Shown here piece after piece: positions 23,023-28,774 of a stretch of 28,774 bases of DNA. Made by a program: the position numbers and the translations under genes. This DNA comes from Fimenecus sp045631225 (GTDB taxonomy: Bacteria > Bacillota > Clostridia > Oscillospirales > Acutalibacteraceae). The notes beneath the pieces were generated by a model, which was not told the DNA's origin, did not search any database, and worked only from the letters and a program-made list of their open reading frames with translations. The DNA lies in the NCBI GenBank assembly GCA_045631225.1, contig JAZQUG010000030.1, forward strand, positions 1-28,774. Reading direction: 5' to 3'. The first letter of the stretch is position 1. Each line of letters opens with the position of its first letter.

Positions 23023-24042
23023 TCAGTCACCTATTTTAATAAGAAGTTTTGCAAGTGTTCCGTCATTATTAGCAAGTGCTTTGAATGCATCCAGTGCATT
23101 TTCCATATTATAAACACCGCTAACCATTTTCATAGGGTCGGCTTTTTTATTTGCAACAATATCAATTAAGTTTATAAAATCGTCTTTTAAAGCATTACGA
23201 CTTCCGTGAATGTTAAGCTCCTTTTTAAGGATAATTGAGTGTACAAAATTAGTTTCACGCTTACCATTACCAATAAGAATGATATTTGCAGCAAAAGCAG
23301 CGTTGTCGATACAACCTAAGAATGTTTCAGGAGCACCACAAGCCTCAATACAAACATCAAAGCCATTACCATTTGTAAATTCGTTAGTGAATTCTTCAAG
23401 TGACTGAGTCTTTGTATTAACAACAGCATCTGCACCATATTCTGTTGCAAGCTGAAGACGATTATCAAGAATATCAGCAACTACAATTTTATTACATTTC
23501 TGTTTTGCTGCTAAAAGTGCAAAAAGACCGATTGGACCTGCACCGATAACAAGCACATTGTCAGTTTCCTTGATAGTTGCACGTGATACTGCGTGTTGTG
23601 AAATTGCAAAAGGCTCAATAAGTGCTAATTCCTGTGCAGAAAGGCCTTTACCGTCATAAATTCTCTCAACAGGCATTGAGATATATTCACAGAATGCACC
23701 GTCACGCTGTACACCCATTGTCTGATTATCTGTACAGCAGTTTACATAGCCTCTTTCACAGCTGTAACAAGAGCCACAGTTAAAATACGGGTTACAAGTA
23801 ACTATGTCCCCTGCTTTAAGTCCCTTATCATTATCAGGTATAGTCACGATCTCTGCTGAAAATTCGTGACCGGGGATTCTTGGATATGTAGTAAATGGCT
23901 GATTGCCTGTAAACGATGCCACATCAGCACCACAGATACCAACATACTTAACCTTAAGAAGTGCTTCGCCTGTCTTTACTTCAGGCATTGGTACCTCTCT
24001 TATTTCAATTTCGTTTGGATTTGGAATTACTATTGCTTTCAT
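23023..24042 (-). CDS. Zinc-dependent medium-chain dehydrogenase, LgoD-like
   Basis: A 339-residue zinc alcohol dehydrogenase. Catalytic zinc ligands C37 (GICGAD), H59/E60 (GHE) and E143; a structural zinc site C89, C92, C95, C103; NAD fold VLVIGAGPIG (163-172). In the family, LgoD (YjjN) oxidises L-galactonate to D-tagaturonate. The next gene is tagaturonate reductase, so an L-galactonate 5-dehydrogenase is the simplest role, though L-threonine, sorbitol and galactitol dehydrogenases look alike at this level. It lies 1 nt after the upstream gene and shares its transcript. Confidence 0.78.
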   Translation of the reverse strand: MKAIVIPNPNEIEIREVPMPEVKTGEALLKVKYVGICGADVASFTGNQPFTTYPRIPGHEFSAEIVTIPDNDKGLKAGDIVTCNPYFNCGSCYSCERGYVNCCTDNQTMGVQRDGAFCEYISMPVERIYDGKGLSAQELALIEPFAISQHAVSRATIKETDNVLVIGAGPIGLFALLAAKQKCNKIVVADILDNRLQLATEYGADAVVNTKTQSLEEFTNEFTNGNGFDVCIEACGAPETFLGCIDNAAFAANIILIGNGKRETNFVHSIILKKELNIHGSRNALKDDFINLIDIVANKKADPMKMVSGVYNMENALDAFKALANNDGTLAKLLIKIGD

Positions 24043-24043
24043 T

Positions 24044-25249
24044 TTATTTGTCCTCTTCTATATAATTTTTGTTCCAGATTACTGCTGTTTTGAGTGGTGC
24101 ACCCTTACAGTAAATTTTATTTTCATAAGCATCAAGCGGATCTTTGATAAATTCATCCTTATCAATAAGCTCAACAACCTCATCATAACGGCTATCCACA
24201 AGAACTTCGATTGCTTTTTCCATATGTGACTGACGGAAGTTGATAGATGCAAAAATAACATGATTTTCAAAACCGAACGGCATTGTATCATATGAAACAA
24301 CAGGACCTAATGAAAAGCTGTTATAAACACCGTTACAGCCAAGAACTTTATGCTGAAATGCAATTCTGTGTTCAATGTTTGTGCCGCTTGTACCCACGAA
24401 CATTGTTGCTCTGCCACCTATTTTTTCCATAATCTTCTCTGCAGTTTCTTCTTCCGTAAGACCACTTGTACAAAGGTAATCTGCACCTGCAATTTCCTTT
24501 GAAAATACAACTTTTTTACTATTCTCATCACTTCTGCCAACAAAAAGAATCTGTGCATTCGGATGATTTCTCTTAATCTGGTCTGCAATAAAGAGACCTG
24601 TCATACCAAGACCAAAAACAACAACTCTTTCGAAAATATTGTCCTTTGCTAATTTTCTTGCCTCTGCTTCAGAGCATTTATGCTTTGCCATTTCAACTCG
24701 GAAATTCTGTGCTTCACCAATGTCTTCCATTCTTTCAAGCTGGAAAATAGCGCAAGCATAAGGGTCAGCAAATGAGAGTTTTTTAGCAACTGATAATGGT
24801 AATTTTGTCAAGCCCTCATATTCTTTTGGCAGGTGTAAGAGCATATCAGGGTTGAAATAGTTTTTGTCACAGAAAAGACCATCAGCTCTGTCACAACCAT
24901 ATTCGAAATATGTTTCGTCTTCCGTATATCGTGTCGGGTCGAAGCTATCACCACCACGGATAAGAACAATAGCAAATCTATTTTCACTTGGGACCCATAC
25001 AACGCCCTCGTGACCGTTTATAAGACGATTTTCGCCCTCAGGGAATTTGTGAGAAAGATTGTTATCTCGACCCATTTTCATAAGTTCAAAGTCTGTACCA
25101 CAAAACCCCTGAAATACAGGCCAAGCTTCAATACCCTTATACAAAGGCTCACCACGAAGTCTTTGTCTTTCAGGATTTATCAAATTGATTTCACCATATT
25201 TAATCGGCAAATCTTTATCATTCTGAAAATATGTACCGAATGTTTTCAT
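24044..25249 (-). CDS. Glucose-dehydrogenase-like sugar dehydrogenase (MDR family)
   Basis: About 401 residues from ATG 25247-25249. A start at 25261 is also open, but the AAAGG ribosome site abuts it. The N-terminal part has CGTDFE (catalytic Cys about 50), the INGHEGVVW zinc-ligand motif (about 78-86), and the C-terminal half an NAD(P) fold with VVVFGLGMTGLF. CDRADGLFC resembles the archaeal-type glucose dehydrogenase branch rather than four-Cys alcohol dehydrogenases. First gene of the hexonate operon, it would oxidise the entering aldose at C1 to a lactone; L-galactose is proposed from the downstream enzymes. The substrate is not provable here. Confidence 0.72.
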   Translation of the reverse strand: MKTFGTYFQNDKDLPIKYGEINLINPERQRLRGEPLYKGIEAWPVFQGFCGTDFELMKMGRDNNLSHKFPEGENRLINGHEGVVWVPSENRFAIVLIRGGDSFDPTRYTEDETYFEYGCDRADGLFCDKNYFNPDMLLHLPKEYEGLTKLPLSVAKKLSFADPYACAIFQLERMEDIGEAQNFRVEMAKHKCSEAEARKLAKDNIFERVVVFGLGMTGLFIADQIKRNHPNAQILFVGRSDENSKKVVFSKEIAGADYLCTSGLTEEETAEKIMEKIGGRATMFVGTSGTNIEHRIAFQHKVLGCNGVYNSFSLGPVVSYDTMPFGFENHVIFASINFRQSHMEKAIEVLVDSRYDEVVELIDKDEFIKDPLDAYENKIYCKGAPLKTAVIWNKNYIEEDK

Positions 25250-25281
25250 AATTTTCGCCATCCTTTTGCTAAAAATTAAGT

Positions 25282-25319
25282 AATCGATTTATTATACTAC
25301 ATATAAATAGAAATTGCAC
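25282..25319 (-). promoter_or_regulatory. Promoter and possible operator of the hexonate operon
   Basis: On the - strand GTGCAA (25314-25319), a 17-bp spacer and a perfect TATAAT (25291-25296). The palindrome AATCGATT (25282-25289) lies at the expected transcription start, where a divergent GntR-type repressor could bind; that binding is conjecture. Confidence 0.45.
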
Positions 25320-25398
25320 GAAATTTTTTTATTGTTACAAAATACTTTTTTATGTTTTAAATATGTTATAAAGTGGAAGTTAACGGGATGTGCAATTA

Positions 25399-25642
25399 CC
25401 CTCCCTCATTGAGGGCGCGGGTGTCCGGTAGACACCTCTGCGAAGCTGAAGCGCTGTCTGAGCCGACAGGCGAGTAATGTGGTGGCATTTTCGCAAGAAA
25501 ATGACGGATAGAGTTTGTTGTTCAATATGGTAACTCCCTCAGTCTCACTTTGTTCGACAGCTCCCTCGGGGAGGGAGCGGAAAGTTTGTAGGGGACGATT
25601 CATATCCAAATTAATTATCTATGATCCCGACAAATTATAATT
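25399..25642. repeat. Dispersed palindromic repeat, copy 2
   Basis: It fills the gene-free stretch between the divergent hexonate operon and the gntR gene. The core 25417-25474 matches 18022-18079 at 49 of 58 positions. Further parts are CCCTC/GAGGG, a perfect hairpin GCTCCCTC-GGG-GAGGGAGC (25560-25578), TGTAGGGGACGA (also near 17955) and GACAAATTATAATTT (25628-25642). No coding sense. A related style of repeat is common in gut clostridial genomes. Confidence 0.65.
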
Positions 25643-25656
25643 TATAAAAATTTTAT

Positions 25657-25685
25657 TTGCATTTTTTAGTGATTTAGTGTATAGT
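25657..25685 (+). promoter_or_regulatory. Promoter of the GntR gene
   Basis: TTGCAT (25657-25662), a 17-bp spacer and TATAGT (25680-25685), 34 bp before the start. Confidence 0.5.
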
Positions 25686-25719
25686 AGTTTCCAATGTTTT
25701 CTTGATTGGAGAATTCTTT

Positions 25720-26406
25720 ATGGAAAATTTATCACAACGTATTGCTGACACACTCAAAAAGATGATTGTTGAAGAGCACATATATAATTATGGTGAGAAA
25801 TTACCTAACGAAAATGAGCTTTCACAAGAGCTTGGTGTCAGTCGTACTACACTTCGTGAAGCTATCAGAACTCTTATTTCAAATGGTGTTCTTGTTGTAA
25901 AACGAGGCAAAGGAACATATGTAGCTGAAAAAATTGACCAGTTTGCTCAGAAAATTGAAGTTAATGATTTTTTAAACAAGCAGGTTACTCTTCGTGACCT
26001 ATACGAAGCTCGTCTCATTTTTGAGCCTGAAGCTGCTGCACTTGCTTGTAAAAGAGCTACTGATGATGAAATTGAAGAAATATTACGACTTGGTGAAATC
26101 TGTCAGGCTGAACTTAAAAACGACCCGAGCGGACAGAAACGAATTGATTCTGAAAGTGCTTTCCACGGTGCTATCCTCAAAGCATCCCACAATGAATTTT
26201 TAGGACACTTCTTACCTATCCTCACAAATACAATTCAGAAAACAATTGAACTCAACTATAACCTTGAAATAATTGCTGAAGAAGCATACAAAGACCACAT
26301 TATGATTATGAATTTCCTCAAAAGCAGAGATTCTGTTGGTGTTAAAAGTGCTCTTACAATACATTTGCACCATGCGGTTCTCAACGAGAAAATATCTTTT
26401 GATTAA
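25720..26406 (+). CDS. FadR-type GntR transcriptional regulator (FCD domain)
   Basis: A 228-residue regulator. The N-terminal winged helix-turn-helix (about 1-70) includes LPNENELSQELGVSRTTLREAIRTL and the wing VKRGKGTYV. The C-terminal FCD domain (about 90-220) has candidate metal ligands in SAFHGAILKASHN, YKDHIMIM and HLHHAV. FCD regulators commonly sense sugar acids (UxuR, ExuR, LgoR). It is divergent from the hexonate operon, separated only by the repeat block, so it is the likely regulator of that operon. A TTG 18 nt upstream is in frame, but ATG 25720 has TGGAG at the right spacing. Confidence 0.9.
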   Translation: MENLSQRIADTLKKMIVEEHIYNYGEKLPNENELSQELGVSRTTLREAIRTLISNGVLVVKRGKGTYVAEKIDQFAQKIEVNDFLNKQVTLRDLYEARLIFEPEAAALACKRATDDEIEEILRLGEICQAELKNDPSGQKRIDSESAFHGAILKASHNEFLGHFLPILTNTIQKTIELNYNLEIIAEEAYKDHIMIMNFLKSRDSVGVKSALTIHLHHAVLNEKISFD

Positions 26407-26432
26407 TTATCAAAATAATTTATAAAAAGGTC

Positions 26433-26460
26433 TTGACAAATTCCAATTATCATATATAAT
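26433..26460 (+). promoter_or_regulatory. Promoter of ilvC
   Basis: Consensus TTGACA (26433-26438) and TATAAT (26455-26460) with a 16-bp spacer. A leader of about 65 nt follows, too short for a T-box. Confidence 0.75.
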
Positions 26461-26530
26461 ATGTTGTATGACAACGCAAACAAGATGTCAAACAACTCAA
26501 AATAATTTATTTTATAGGAGATTTAAAACT

Positions 26531-27553
26531 ATGGCACAGAGAATGTTTTATCAGGAAGATTGTAATTTAGGATTATTAGACGGCAAGACTATTGCAGTTA
26601 TCGGTTACGGTAGCCAGGGTCACGCTCACGCTCTTAATGCTAAAGAATCAGGTTGTAATGTTATTATCGGTCTTTACGAAGGTAGTAAATCATGGGCAAA
26701 GGCTGAAAAGCAGGGCTTTGAAGTTTTCACAGCAGCTGAAGCTGCAAAGAAAGCTGATATCATCATGATTCTTATCAATGATGAATTACAGGCTGATATG
26801 TATAAGAAAGATATCGAACCAAACCTCAAAGAGGGCGATATGCTTATGTTCGCTCACGGTTTCAACGTTCATTTCGGTTGTATCACTCCTCCATCATTCG
26901 TTGACGTTACTATGATTGCTCCTAAGGGACCTGGTCATACAGTTCGTTCAGAATATCAGGCAGGTAAAGGTGTTCCTTGTCTTGTTGCTGTACATCAGGA
27001 TGCTACAGGCAAGGCTCTTGATAAGGCTCTTGCTTATGCACTTGCTATCGGTGGTGCTCGTGCCGGTGTTCTTGAAACAGACTTCAGAACAGAAACAGAA
27101 ACAGTCCTTTTCGGTGAACAGGCTGTTCTTTCCGGTGGTGTTTGTGCTCTTATGCAGGCTGGTTTCGAAACACTTTGCGAAGCTGGTTATGACCCAAGAA
27201 ACGCTTACTTTGAATGCATCCACGAAATGAAGCTTATCGTTGACCTTATTTACCAGAGTGGTTTCGCAGGTATGAGATACTCAATTTCTAACACTGCTGA
27301 ATATGGTGACTACATCACAGGTCCTAAGGTTATTACAGACGAAACAAAGAAAGCTATGAAGAAAATCCTTTCTGACATTCAGGACGGTTCATTTGCTAAG
27401 GAATTCTTACTTGACATGTCTTCTGCAGGTCGTCAGGTTCACTTCAAGGCTATGAGAAAGTTGGCTTCTGAGCATTGCTCCGAAAAGGTGGGCGAAGAAA
27501 TCCGTGCACTTTACAGCTGGAACAACGAAGAAGATAAGTTTATCAACAACTAA
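26531..27553 (+). CDS. ilvC: Ketol-acid reductoisomerase (class I)
   Basis: It converts 2-acetolactate and 2-aceto-2-hydroxybutyrate to dihydroxy acids, the step before IlvD. The 340 residues fit the short class I form. Signatures: IAVIGYGSQGHAHALN (NADP fold), MIAPKGPGHTVRSEY, TDFRTETETVLFGEQAVL (metal Glu/Asp) and ECIHEMKLIVDLIYQSG. The cofactor loop reads GLYEGSKSW: both phosphate-contact serines remain, while the Arg usual in GLREGSKSW is Tyr, so cofactor preference is uncertain. ATG 26531 follows AGGAG; an open extension to 26468 is not supported. The gene uses highly biased codons, in keeping with strong expression. Confidence 0.96.
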   Translation: MAQRMFYQEDCNLGLLDGKTIAVIGYGSQGHAHALNAKESGCNVIIGLYEGSKSWAKAEKQGFEVFTAAEAAKKADIIMILINDELQADMYKKDIEPNLKEGDMLMFAHGFNVHFGCITPPSFVDVTMIAPKGPGHTVRSEYQAGKGVPCLVAVHQDATGKALDKALAYALAIGGARAGVLETDFRTETETVLFGEQAVLSGGVCALMQAGFETLCEAGYDPRNAYFECIHEMKLIVDLIYQSGFAGMRYSISNTAEYGDYITGPKVITDETKKAMKKILSDIQDGSFAKEFLLDMSSAGRQVHFKAMRKLASEHCSEKVGEEIRALYSWNNEEDKFINN

Positions 27554-27570
27554 TTACATAGGTACATTAA

Positions 27571-27602
27571 AATCCCGGAAGATTTCTTCCGGGATTTTTT
27601 AT
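27571..27602 (+). terminator. Terminator of ilvC
   Basis: A perfect 11-bp stem (AATCCCGGAAG / CTTCCGGGATT) with an ATTT loop and a T-run. Confidence 0.92.
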
Positions 27603-27604
27603 GC

Positions 27605-27633
27605 AAAAAAAGACAGGGAAATATTCCCTGTCT
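27605..27633 (-). terminator. Terminator of the FkbM gene
   Basis: A 9-bp perfect stem (AGACAGGGA / TCCCTGTCT) followed on the - strand by seven T. It sits back to back with the ilvC terminator. Confidence 0.88.
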
Positions 27634-27640
27634 AAAACAG

Positions 27641-28540
27641 TCAATTATTTGGAGGTACCGCATATAAAACAGTCTCGTTAATGGAGAAAGAGTGATGCCT
27701 GATATAAAGCTTATATTCCGGAACGAGATAATGTATATACTTTGGAATATCTATAAAGTCACGCTGCATGTGATAAATGCAGATGGCCAGCTTTGGCTTG
27801 TTACGCATAATGGTTTTTTTTGCACCCATTAATGCGGCCCACTCGGAGCCTTCTACGTCCATTTTGATAAAAGTGGCATCGCTGCATTCCGCAACATCAT
27901 CAATAGCCCGTACCGGAATGGAAATGGTATTGTCTGATGTGTTAATCAGAGAAGACCCTTTTCCTTTGTCTGCATTAAATTGCAGGGTCGTGGAGGTATG
28001 GTAGACACCGGCCTGGATAGCCGTAACATTTTTCTGGGCCCCGCGCTTTTTCAGACGATTACAAAATTCTTCTACCGGATCAAAGCAGACAATGCTTTTG
28101 TAGTTGCCGTTGGTTAATTTGATAAATTCTCTCATAGTGTCACCATCGAAGGCTCCGCAATCAATAAAAACTTCAGAGTCGGACAGCCGGATAATATCTT
28201 TTGGGAAGTACTGGTCTTTTTTTGTATAGAACGGAACATCCTTTGGATTGTGGGATTTTCTGTATTCTATGGCGGCAAGATAAACTTCTCTGGAAAAATC
28301 ATCTGCCAGATAGGAGGCAACCAGTGCAATGTCTTTTTGACGGCTCTCATAATAGCTTCGTGCGGTAAGCATTCCTTCGGTTGGTTTTTTACGGTCCTGT
28401 GCATAAAGAATTCTGGTAAAGAAATCATTAATCCCCAGCTTTTTCAATATATTGATAAAACCATCTCCCACGGCTGTACCATGGATATGGTTTTGTGCAA
28501 ATCGGCGGAGATTTTTTATTGTGGATGAAATGGTATTCAC
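27641..28540 (-). CDS. FkbM-family SAM-dependent methyltransferase
   Basis: A 299-residue protein. The C-terminal two thirds form the FkbM methyltransferase fold: VFIDCGAFDGDT (about 123-134, SAM motif I), FIKMDVEGSEWAAL (motif IV/post region) and KLAICIYHM. FkbM proteins O-methylate polyketides, glycans or similar targets; those near polysaccharide genes often modify surface sugars. The N-terminal 110 residues are not recognised. The start is GTG (28538-28540) with AAGGAG at 7-nt spacing. A sampled stretch has about 50% GC against 32-43% in neighbouring genes sampled, which suggests transfer. Confidence 0.85.
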   Translation of the reverse strand: MNTISSTIKNLRRFAQNHIHGTAVGDGFINILKKLGINDFFTRILYAQDRKKPTEGMLTARSYYESRQKDIALVASYLADDFSREVYLAAIEYRKSHNPKDVPFYTKKDQYFPKDIIRLSDSEVFIDCGAFDGDTMREFIKLTNGNYKSIVCFDPVEEFCNRLKKRGAQKNVTAIQAGVYHTSTTLQFNADKGKGSSLINTSDNTISIPVRAIDDVAECSDATFIKMDVEGSEWAALMGAKKTIMRNKPKLAICIYHMQRDFIDIPKYIHYLVPEYKLYIRHHSFSINETVLYAVPPNN

Positions 28541-28602
28541 GACGGAACTCCTTTATGCTGTGTTTTCAAATTTACGGTCTTGTCATTTGACCGCTAAACA
28601 TG

Positions 28603-28631
28603 AGTGTACCACAGTTTTGAAAAAAAATCAA
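28603..28631 (-). promoter_or_regulatory. Promoter of the FkbM gene
   Basis: On the - strand TTGATT (28626-28631), a 17-bp spacer and TACACT (28603-28608). Confidence 0.5.
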
Positions 28632-28654
28632 AAAAAAGATTGCTTTTTTCAAAA
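28615..28654. repeat. AT-rich 11-bp inverted repeat between divergent starts
   Basis: TTTTGAAAAAA (28615-28625) and TTTTTTCAAAA (28644-28654), perfect arms with an 18-bp spacer. It overlaps the FkbM promoter and a weak rightward promoter-like pair (TTGCTT 28640-28645, TATGAA 28663-28668). Confidence 0.4.
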
Positions 28655-28733
28655 TTTCGTGGTATGAAATGTTGTTGGTAATATAAAAGGTTCATAATTA
28701 TAGAGGCAGAAGCTTCAGAAAACAGAGGGAAAC

Positions 28734-28774
28734 GTGAAAGAGAGAAGAGAACAGGTAAAAGGAAGAGTACAGGG
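28734..28774 (+). CDS. Possible start of a divergent gene, cut by the window end
   Basis: A GTG at 28734 has GAGGG 5 nt upstream and continues open to the end, starting MKERREQVKGRVQ. Only 13 codons are visible in a purine-rich stretch, so coding cannot be confirmed and no function is assigned. Confidence 0.2.
   Translation, partial: MKERREQVKGRVQ

Noticed and set aside
25632..25643. AAATTATAATTT palindrome as the GntR operator
   Set aside because: The same segment occurs at 18119-18133 far from any target, so it belongs to the dispersed repeat.
26461..26530. T-box or other amino-acid riboswitch before ilvC
   Set aside because: The leader is only about 65 nt and lacks the AGGGTGG-type T-box core; only a short GTTG/CAAC hairpin is seen.
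1..28774. CRISPR array, prophage or transposase genes
   Set aside because: No regularly spaced direct repeats, cas, phage structural or transposase-like proteins were found in any frame.

Overview
The window looks like a chromosomal piece of a low-GC, spore-forming Clostridia bacterium, probably an Oscillospiraceae/Ruminococcaceae-type gut anaerobe. The basis is strong AGGAGG-type ribosome sites, a pro-sigma-K gene with an N-terminal pro-sequence, a SpoIVFA/SpoIVFB-like pair, the paired radical-SAM TIGR03960/TIGR03936 genes, and sugar-acid and arabinose catabolism typical of plant-polysaccharide users. This is inferred from gene content and base composition; no database search was possible.

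Layout. 1-1843: the 3' part of serC and complete serA (serine biosynthesis, + strand), closed by a terminator. 1993-3133: an SLC13/ArsB-type permease. 3132-6995: an araB-araA-araD operon (- strand) with its own promoter. 7002-8298: a secreted GH5 lipoprotein with its own promoter. 8340-10167: rplS, prmA and an ArsC/Spx-like protein. 10178-13931: TIGR03960 radical SAM protein, its DUF2344 partner and an MFS transporter, tightly overlapping. 13928-17851: ilvD, a NERD-domain membrane protein, a SpoIVFA-like M23 protein and a SpoIVFB-like M50 protease. 17852-18700: a non-coding stretch with dispersed palindromic repeats, two tRNA-Ser genes and the decayed 3' end of a third. 18755-19488: sigK (+). 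19487-25319: a five-gene overlapping hexonate operon (-). 25405-25600: another dispersed repeat. 25657-27602: a divergent GntR/FadR-type regulator and ilvC. 27605-28774: an FkbM methyltransferase of different base composition, and the window end.

How the genes fit together. The operon at 19487-25249 encodes a glucose-dehydrogenase-like sugar dehydrogenase, a zinc dehydrogenase, tagaturonate reductase (UxaB), altronate dehydratase (UxaA) and an amidohydrolase. Read as a pathway this could oxidise an aldose such as L-galactose to its lactone, open the lactone, oxidise L-galactonate to D-tagaturonate, reduce that to D-altronate and dehydrate it to 2-keto-3-deoxygluconate. UxaC, the usual D-galacturonate entry enzyme, is not in the window, and the divergent GntR/FCD gene is the natural candidate regulator. 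Separately, pro-sigma-K at 18755 lies about 4 kb from a SpoIVFB-like protease of the family that activates it. ilvD and ilvC supply two steps of branched-chain amino-acid synthesis from separate transcripts.

The main structural oddities are an RNA hairpin that would bury the ribosome site and start codon of the SpoIVFA-like gene; a duplicated tRNA-Ser 3'-end/terminator unit with compensatory stem changes; a 58-bp repeat shared by two intergenic regions; and an abrupt Glu-codon switch near the end of serC.
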